NCBI RefSeq assembly: GCF_000516555.1
Contig: NZ_AZSJ01000003.1
Span: 2,811,619 to 2,875,618 of the forward strand
Direction: 5' to 3'
DNA from: Afipia sp. P52-10
GTDB lineage: Bacteria; Pseudomonadota; Alphaproteobacteria; Rhizobiales; Xanthobacteraceae
Length of the DNA: 64,000 nt
Shown here: piece by piece, positions 59,417-64,000 of the stretch
Layout of the letters: each line of letters begins with the position of its first letter
Position numbering within the stretch: position 1 is the stretch's first letter
Translations under genes and position numbers: made by a program
The notes under the pieces: model-generated
Database searches by the model: none
What the model was told of the DNA's origin: nothing
Seen by the model: only the letters and a program-made list of their open reading frames with translations

Positions 59417-61702
59417 ATGAATTCCTCGACCGTATCCAATTCCCCCGAGCGCGCGTCCGCGGCACGCAACCGCCGCTTGCTGATGGCCTATACCGCGGCG
59501 ATTTTCGTCAGCGCCTTGCTGTTGTTCTCGGTGCAGCCGCTGTTCACCAAGATGGTGCTGCCGCGGCTCGGCGGTTCGCCGGCGGTCTGGTCGGTGGCGA
59601 TGGTGTTCTTCCAGTCGCTGCTGCTGTTCGGCTATGCGTATGCGCATTTTCTGATGACGCTGCGCAACCGCATGGTTCCGGTGGTGGTTCACCTGGCGCT
59701 GCTGATCGTGGCAGCATTGACGCTGCCGCTGGCGATTGCGAGCGGGTGGGGCGACCCGCCAGCAAGCGGAACGCCGTTCTGGCTGCTCGGCCTATTTGCT
59801 GTGTCGATCGGTCTGCCGTTCTTCGCGCTGGCTGCGAACAACCCGATGCTGCAGGCTTGGTTCGTGCGCACCGGCCATCCGAACGGGCCGGACCCATACT
59901 TCCTCTATGCGTCGTCGAACATCGGCAGCTTTCTCGCGCTGTTGTCGTATCCGATCGTGTTTGAGCCGATGTTCACGCTGCACACGCAGAACCTGATGTG
60001 GACCGGCGGCTATGTGCTGCTGATCGTGCTGATCGGAATCTGTGGCGTCATGCTTGTGCGTTCGCCGCCTTACGTGCCGCGCTCGGCAGCAAGTGAACCG
60101 GCGTTTGCACCCGGTTGGCTGCTGCGCGCGCGCTGGATCTTCCTCGCCGCTGTGCCGTCCGGCCTTCTGGTGGCAGTGACCGCGCATATCTCGACCGACG
60201 TCGCTGCCGCGCCGCTGTTGTGGGTGCTGCCGCTGTCGCTCTATCTGCTGACCTGGGTGCTGGTGTTCCAGAGCCGGCCGCTGATCCCGCACCGCTTCGT
60301 GCTGCTGCTGCAGCCGCTGGCGATCGTCGGCATCGTCTGTCTGCTGGCGGTGGGCAGCGAGCGCAATCTGGTGCTGACCCTGGTCGGCCACCAGCTCTGC
60401 TTCTTCGTCATCGCCATGGCCTGCCATGGCGAACTCGCGCGCACGCGACCGGCCGCGCAGTATCTCACCGGGTTTTATGTCGCGCTGTCGTTCGGGGGCA
60501 TGGTCGGCGGCTTGTTCACCGGGCTGATCGCGCCCTATGTGTTCTCCTGGATTGCCGAGTATCCCATTCTGGTCGTGCTCGCTGCGCTGTGCCGGCCGAA
60601 GGAGCAGGACGTTCCGCCGTTTATGGCGAAGCTCGCGCGCTGGAGCTGGCTCGTGGTTGCCGTGGCGGCCCTCGCCGCGCTCGCGCCGCTGCTGTTGGGC
60701 GCAGAGACCCTCGCCTTCATGCGCGAACAGATGGTGTCGGCCGTTGCCATCATCACCGCGCTGATCGTCGTGTTCGTCGTGTTGCTGCGCGCCGACCGCT
60801 ATAGCGTTGCGGCCCTGGTCGCGATCGCGCTGCTGCTGGTGCGGCTCTATCCGAGCGAAGACGGCAAGGTCGACACCGTCCGCAGCTTCTTCGGCGTGCA
60901 CAAGATCGTCACCAATGCCGACGGCGCCTATCGTGTGCTGATGCATGGCACGACGATCCACGGAGCACAGCGGCTTTTGAATGCCGATGGGACGCCGGTG
61001 CAAGGCCGCCCGGAGATGATCACCTACTACCATGTCGATGGCGGCATCGGCGGCGCGATCGAGGCGGCGCGTGAGCGCAAGGGTGGCAACTTGCGCGCCG
61101 CTGTGATCGGGCTCGGCGCAGGCACGCTGACCTGTCAGAACCGGCCGGGCGAGACTTGGAAGTTCTTCGAGATCGACCAGTCGATGATCGATACCGCGGC
61201 TGACCCGAAATACTTCACCTTCATCCGCGACTGCTATCCCGACATCAAGCCGGTGCTCGGCGATGCACGGCTGACCTTCGCCAAGGAGCCGGACGGCGCC
61301 TACGACATCATCGTCGTCGATGCGTATTCCTCTGATGCGATCCCGATCCATCTGGCGACGCGCGAGGCGATGGCGATCTACAAGCAGAAACTCGCGCCGC
61401 ATGGCATCGTGGTGATGCATGTCTCCAACCGTCACCTCGAACTGTCCAGCGTCGTGGTCGGCATCGCCGATGCGAACGGCCTGAAGAGCTGGGTGTTCAG
61501 CGAAGATTCGGGACGCGACGGCGAGTACATCTTCTCCACTACCGTCGTCATCTCCGCGCGCGAGGCCAACGATATCGGCCGTCTTGCCGATGATACGCGG
61601 TGGACGCTCACCGCGGCCCGACCCGACCGACGGGTGTGGACCGACGATTACTCTAACATTCTTGGCGCGGTGATGCGGCGGATGCGCGACGGCGAGGAGT
61701 AG
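59417..61702 (+). CDS. Membrane-fused spermidine synthase-like protein
   Basis: A 761-residue fusion. The N-terminal half (about residues 20-510) has many hydrophobic helices, starting LLMAYTAAIFVSALLLFSVQ; the C-terminal half is a polyamine-synthase-like SAM fold with VIGLGAGTLTC, FFEIDQSMID, VLGDARLTF and DIIVVDAYSSDAIPIHL. The Asp pair that binds putrescine is not obvious, so the substrate may differ from a polyamine. ATG at 59417 follows a GGAG site and begins just before the first helix; 59285 is a weaker alternative. Role unknown. Confidence 0.85.
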   Translation: MNSSTVSNSPERASAARNRRLLMAYTAAIFVSALLLFSVQPLFTKMVLPRLGGSPAVWSVAMVFFQSLLLFGYAYAHFLMTLRNRMVPVVVHLALLIVAALTLPLAIASGWGDPPASGTPFWLLGLFAVSIGLPFFALAANNPMLQAWFVRTGHPNGPDPYFLYASSNIGSFLALLSYPIVFEPMFTLHTQNLMWTGGYVLLIVLIGICGVMLVRSPPYVPRSAASEPAFAPGWLLRARWIFLAAVPSGLLVAVTAHISTDVAAAPLLWVLPLSLYLLTWVLVFQSRPLIPHRFVLLLQPLAIVGIVCLLAVGSERNLVLTLVGHQLCFFVIAMACHGELARTRPAAQYLTGFYVALSFGGMVGGLFTGLIAPYVFSWIAEYPILVVLAALCRPKEQDVPPFMAKLARWSWLVVAVAALAALAPLLLGAETLAFMREQMVSAVAIITALIVVFVVLLRADRYSVAALVAIALLLVRLYPSEDGKVDTVRSFFGVHKIVTNADGAYRVLMHGTTIHGAQRLLNADGTPVQGRPEMITYYHVDGGIGGAIEAARERKGGNLRAAVIGLGAGTLTCQNRPGETWKFFEIDQSMIDTAADPKYFTFIRDCYPDIKPVLGDARLTFAKEPDGAYDIIVVDAYSSDAIPIHLATREAMAIYKQKLAPHGIVVMHVSNRHLELSSVVVGIADANGLKSWVFSEDSGRDGEYIFSTTVVISAREANDIGRLADDTRWTLTAARPDRRVWTDDYSNILGAVMRRMRDGEE

Positions 61703-61843
61703 GGCAGCGCTGCGTCGCAGCGCTCCGTGTATCTCAAGCTCCTGCGCACCTCACGCCTCTGCGTGTCTTAGGCGTCTGTCCGGATGGCATCTCGATCCGT
61801 CCGGACCCTCGCGCGCCTTGCACGGCGCGCTCAGTATCTGCGC

Positions 61844-62563
61844 TCAGTATCCGTACGTGTCGTAGTAGTCGCGCTGGCGATAGTAACGCGGCTGCGCCGA
61901 ATAATAATACGGATTGACGTAAGCCTGGCCCGGATAGGGCTGGCGGCCGTAGCTGCGCTGCTGCGCATACGGATTCGCCTGCTCGGCGTAATACGACTCC
62001 GCGCCATAGCTGCGGCGATAGCCGTCGGCATCTTCGCTGTCATATTGCGGCGCGATCTGCTGCGGCGCGCGGGCCTGCATGTTGCCGTTGCGGTTGCGCG
62101 CGACGTTGCGCCGCTGCGGATTGCGCGCGAGCGCCACCTGCGAGGAGCCGCTTAGCGAGACCGTGGTGTTCAGCACGCCTTGCTCTTTCACCAGCGCGAA
62201 CAGCGTCGCCGCGTTGGCGCGCGACAGCCGCACGCAGCCGTGCGAGGCGGGGTTGCCGAGCCGACTCACCGAATCGGTGCCGTGGATGGCGTGGCCGCGT
62301 TTGGTGAAGAAGATCGAATGCGGCATCGGCGCATCGTCCCACTCCTTCGAGTAGTGATCCTCTTCCATCCGGAACGCCTTGTAGCTGCCGTTCGGCGTCT
62401 CGTAGGCGGGCAGGCCGCTGGACACCGGCCACTGGTATTTGGTGACGCCGTCGACCGCGACGGTCATCGTCTGCGTATCCTTGTTAATGTCGATCTGGAC
62501 GGCGGCCTCAGCTTGCGCCGCAGCGCACAACAGAAGCAGTGCGGCAAACGGGAACGAACGCAT
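61844..62563 (-). CDS. L,D-transpeptidase (YkuD) with tyrosine-rich tail
   Basis: A 239-residue exported L,D-transpeptidase. Signal peptide about residues 1-20 (LLLLCAAAQAEA). The YkuD domain runs to about residue 135 with His in GHAIHGTDSV and catalytic Cys in NPASHGCVRLSRANA. The last 100 residues are low-complexity: Arg/Asn/Gln and very Tyr-rich (SYGAESYYAEQANPYAQQ, PRYYRQRDYYDTYGY). ATG at 62563 follows AGGAGAG; upstream open frame is not conserved. It is the second YkuD gene in this window, with a different tail. Confidence 0.92.
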   Translation of the reverse strand: MRSFPFAALLLLCAAAQAEAAVQIDINKDTQTMTVAVDGVTKYQWPVSSGLPAYETPNGSYKAFRMEEDHYSKEWDDAPMPHSIFFTKRGHAIHGTDSVSRLGNPASHGCVRLSRANAATLFALVKEQGVLNTTVSLSGSSQVALARNPQRRNVARNRNGNMQARAPQQIAPQYDSEDADGYRRSYGAESYYAEQANPYAQQRSYGRQPYPGQAYVNPYYYSAQPRYYRQRDYYDTYGY

Positions 62564-62851
62564 GACTTTACTCTCCTGGCCTTGCTGGCCGGTGACCCGT
62601 CCCCACACGCCTTGTACACGGGGAGCGGTTTCACGGCCAGCGGCATCATTTCGACGGCTTGTTAACAGGTTAAGACGGTCGCCATGATTTAGCACGATTG
62701 ATGAACGGCGCTGCGGCCGCGAACGTGCACAAACATGTTGCTCTTGGGTTACCATTGCGCGGCAATCGTCTGCGGAACTCACATTCGGACTTGGCGCAGC
62801 TTGTTCCCCAAGGTAAGCGAAAGTCAGGTTCAACACTGTCGGAAGAGTGAC

Positions 62852-63172
62852 ATGACAACTGCATCGCCCCTCGTTCACGCTCGCGTGAAGTCCATTTTCG
62901 CTGCCGCTGCGTTCGCGCTGGTGGCCATGACCGGTGCCGCGAGCGCGCAGGGCCTTGCCCGTGGCGCTGAGGAAGGCTTCTACACCGGTTCGCAGCTCGG
63001 CCCGGTCGGCGCGCTCGTCGGCGGTGCGGTTGGTGGCGTGGTCGGCGGCGTCGCCGGCGGCGTGCAGGGCGTGCTCGGCGTTCCGCAGGACACCCGCACC
63101 CGTGCGCAGCGCGCGCAGGACAACCGTCAGGTTCGCGTGCACCGTCACCGCCGTCACCACCACTACCGTTGA
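62852..63172 (+). CDS. Small exported Gly/Ala-rich protein with basic tail
   Basis: A 106-residue protein. A signal peptide ends near GAASAQG (about residues 13-33). Next comes a Gly/Val-rich repeat-like helix (VGALVGGAVGGVVGGVAGG, residues 52-70), then a region with PQDTRTRAQRAQD and a very basic His/Arg tail (VHRHRRHHHYR). The glycine-zipper segment suggests membrane association. Start ATG 62852 has GGAAGAG 8 bp before. Function unknown; a strong terminator follows. Confidence 0.7.
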   Translation: MTTASPLVHARVKSIFAAAAFALVAMTGAASAQGLARGAEEGFYTGSQLGPVGALVGGAVGGVVGGVAGGVQGVLGVPQDTRTRAQRAQDNRQVRVHRHRRHHHYR

Positions 63173-63212
63173 TAACAGCGGGGCGCTGCGCGCGTCCCGG
63201 CTGATTCGATCG

Positions 63213-63240
63213 AGGCCCTGCCGCAAGGCGGGGCCTTTTT
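63213..63240 (+). terminator. Strong intrinsic terminator
   Basis: A 10-bp stem (AGGCCCTGCC / GGCGGGGCCT) with a GCAA tetraloop is followed by a T5 run. It lies about 40 bp after the small exported protein and should end its transcript. Confidence 0.92.
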
Positions 63241-64000
63241 CGTTGCGGCGCGGATCATGTTGGGTGTGATCGCCGCTCGCGATCCTGGCCGCTGGTGGTC
63301 GGAACCTTGCTGACGTGTTGATGAAGCGCACGCGCTTTGTGAAGAGCTGGGCGGCCTCATCCTGAGCAGCGCAGGCTCCCGCGTCTCGCAGGATGCGGCC
63401 TGGGCGGCGCCTGCGCCATTGTGCGAGACGCCGCACGGCTTGCGGCATGATCTGATCCGAACGTCGCTGCGGATGTTTCACCTCGCGCCCTTGCGGGAGC
63501 GGGATCATGCCTGTGCGGCTCCTCACCACCATGAGGAGAGGACAGCAATCGAAAGCGTTTGGTCGTCATCTCGCCTCGCTGATTGTTTGTGGGTGCGCGC
63601 TATCGCCCTGTTGTTTGGCCGGCGCGGGTGCGTCCGAATCATTTTGCCCGCGTGGTTCGCGCGGGGCATGTCCCTCGCGACAGGTGACGGGTGCGGAGCC
63701 GCAAGGCGTGGCGTGGTTTAGTCTCGCATCTGGATGTCGGCCTTGTGAGGCCGATGGCCGATGGTTGCGTGTGGTGCCTTATCCGCGAGAAGCAGGGAGC
63801 GTCGTGTGCCGTTGCTTTGCTCGGGACTTACAACTGAGGTGCGCACGAGGACGATGCGCGTGAAGGCGACACGTATGAAGGCCATGCGCGCCGGTGGTCT
63901 CATGGAGACCGGGGTTATGGATTCCGGGCTCGCGCCAAGAGGCGCGCCCCGGAATGACGGCGGTGAGGTCGGAGTGCTGTGCCCCGGAATGACGGCGGGG
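63241..64000. other. Non-coding tail of the window with repeat-like elements
   Basis: No gene is supported over these 760 bases. It contains a catcctg/caggatg inverted repeat (63358-63395) and, near the end, attccgggctcgcgcc pairing with ggcgcgccccggaat (63921-63955). The right half of that element, ccccggaatgacggcgg, recurs at 63947-63963 and 63982-63998. Together these look like intergenic repeat elements. Confidence 0.5.
63921..63998. repeat. Imperfect palindrome plus repeated ccccggaatgacggcgg
   Basis: The left part is an imperfect 16-bp inverted repeat around the loop aaga (63921-63955). Its right arm is copied at 63982-63998, 35 bp on. The pattern resembles short dispersed intergenic repeats; a genome-wide copy count would decide. 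Confidence 0.5.

Noticed and set aside
63531..63863. Cys-rich frame with a signal-peptide-like start
   Set aside because: Composition is typical of a chance GC-rich open frame, there is no family signature, and it lies among repeat elements.

Overview
The window is GC-rich, densely coded and chromosomal. It looks like an alphaproteobacterium of the order Hyphomicrobiales, most likely family Nitrobacteraceae (Bradyrhizobium, Afipia or Rhodopseudomonas type). The grounds are an Irr-type iron control element at bfr, an alphaproteobacterial GTTC-N7-GTTC SOS box, the thiOSGEC gene order, an alphaproteobacterial division and cell-wall cluster running on into lpxC-bamD-recN-ligA, and envelope families common in that group (DUF4403, extensin-like lipoproteins, several YkuD L,D-transpeptidases). 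This placement is inferred from content only.

Layout. 0-3.6 kb: bacterioferritin under an ICE motif, a divergent pair of unknown genes sharing an SOS box, a VOC protein, a tiny membrane protein and a crotonase with an isomerase-type active site. 3.6-4.7 kb: an AT-richer accessory patch holding two frame-broken short genes that look like an orphan effector/immunity remnant. 4.7-7.2 kb: DUF2277, an SsuD-like flavin monooxygenase, a stand-alone SecD P1-head-like protein and DUF4180. 7.2-11.9 kb: thiamine operon thiO-thiS-thiG-thiE-thiC on the minus strand, led by a TPP riboswitch whose closing helix touches the thiO start codon. 11.9-17.3 kb: envelope genes (lytic transglycosylase, PilZ, DUF4403, L,D-transpeptidase, a 27-residue membrane peptide, extensin-like lipoprotein). 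17.6-21.2 kb: an ABC exporter with an upstream mini-ORF, then a cysteine-less thiolase-like protein paired with a DUF35 protein. 21.3-24.6 kb: RNase P RNA, a TPR plus caspase-fold protein whose nucleophile Cys is Ser, and an AmiD-type amidase.

25.1-47.98 kb: the dcw cluster, rsmH-ftsL-ftsI-murE-murF-mraY-murD-ftsW-murG-murC-murB, an oppositely oriented glycosyltransferase, then ddl-ftsQ-ftsA-ftsZ, a strong terminator, lpxC and bamD. Many junctions overlap by ATGA. Together these genes make and flip lipid II, cross-link it at the septum, build the divisome and start lipid A synthesis. recN and ligA follow at 48.4-52.3 kb.

52.3-64 kb: a VOC protein, a Bcr/CflA efflux pump, an M24B aminopeptidase, PrmA, a dense array of same-strand DnaA-box-like sequences (57441-57628), a PYROXD2/CrtI-like FAD oxidoreductase, a membrane-fused spermidine-synthase-like protein, a second L,D-transpeptidase with a tyrosine-rich tail, a small secreted protein, and a terminal non-coding stretch with repeat elements.

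The most interesting items are the DnaA-box array, the broken effector/immunity pair, the SOS-box divergent pair, the H/S pseudo-caspase, the thiolase-like/DUF35 aldolase-like pair, the riboswitch abutting thiO, and the small peptides and mini-ORFs. No tRNA, rRNA, CRISPR array, IS element or prophage was recognised.
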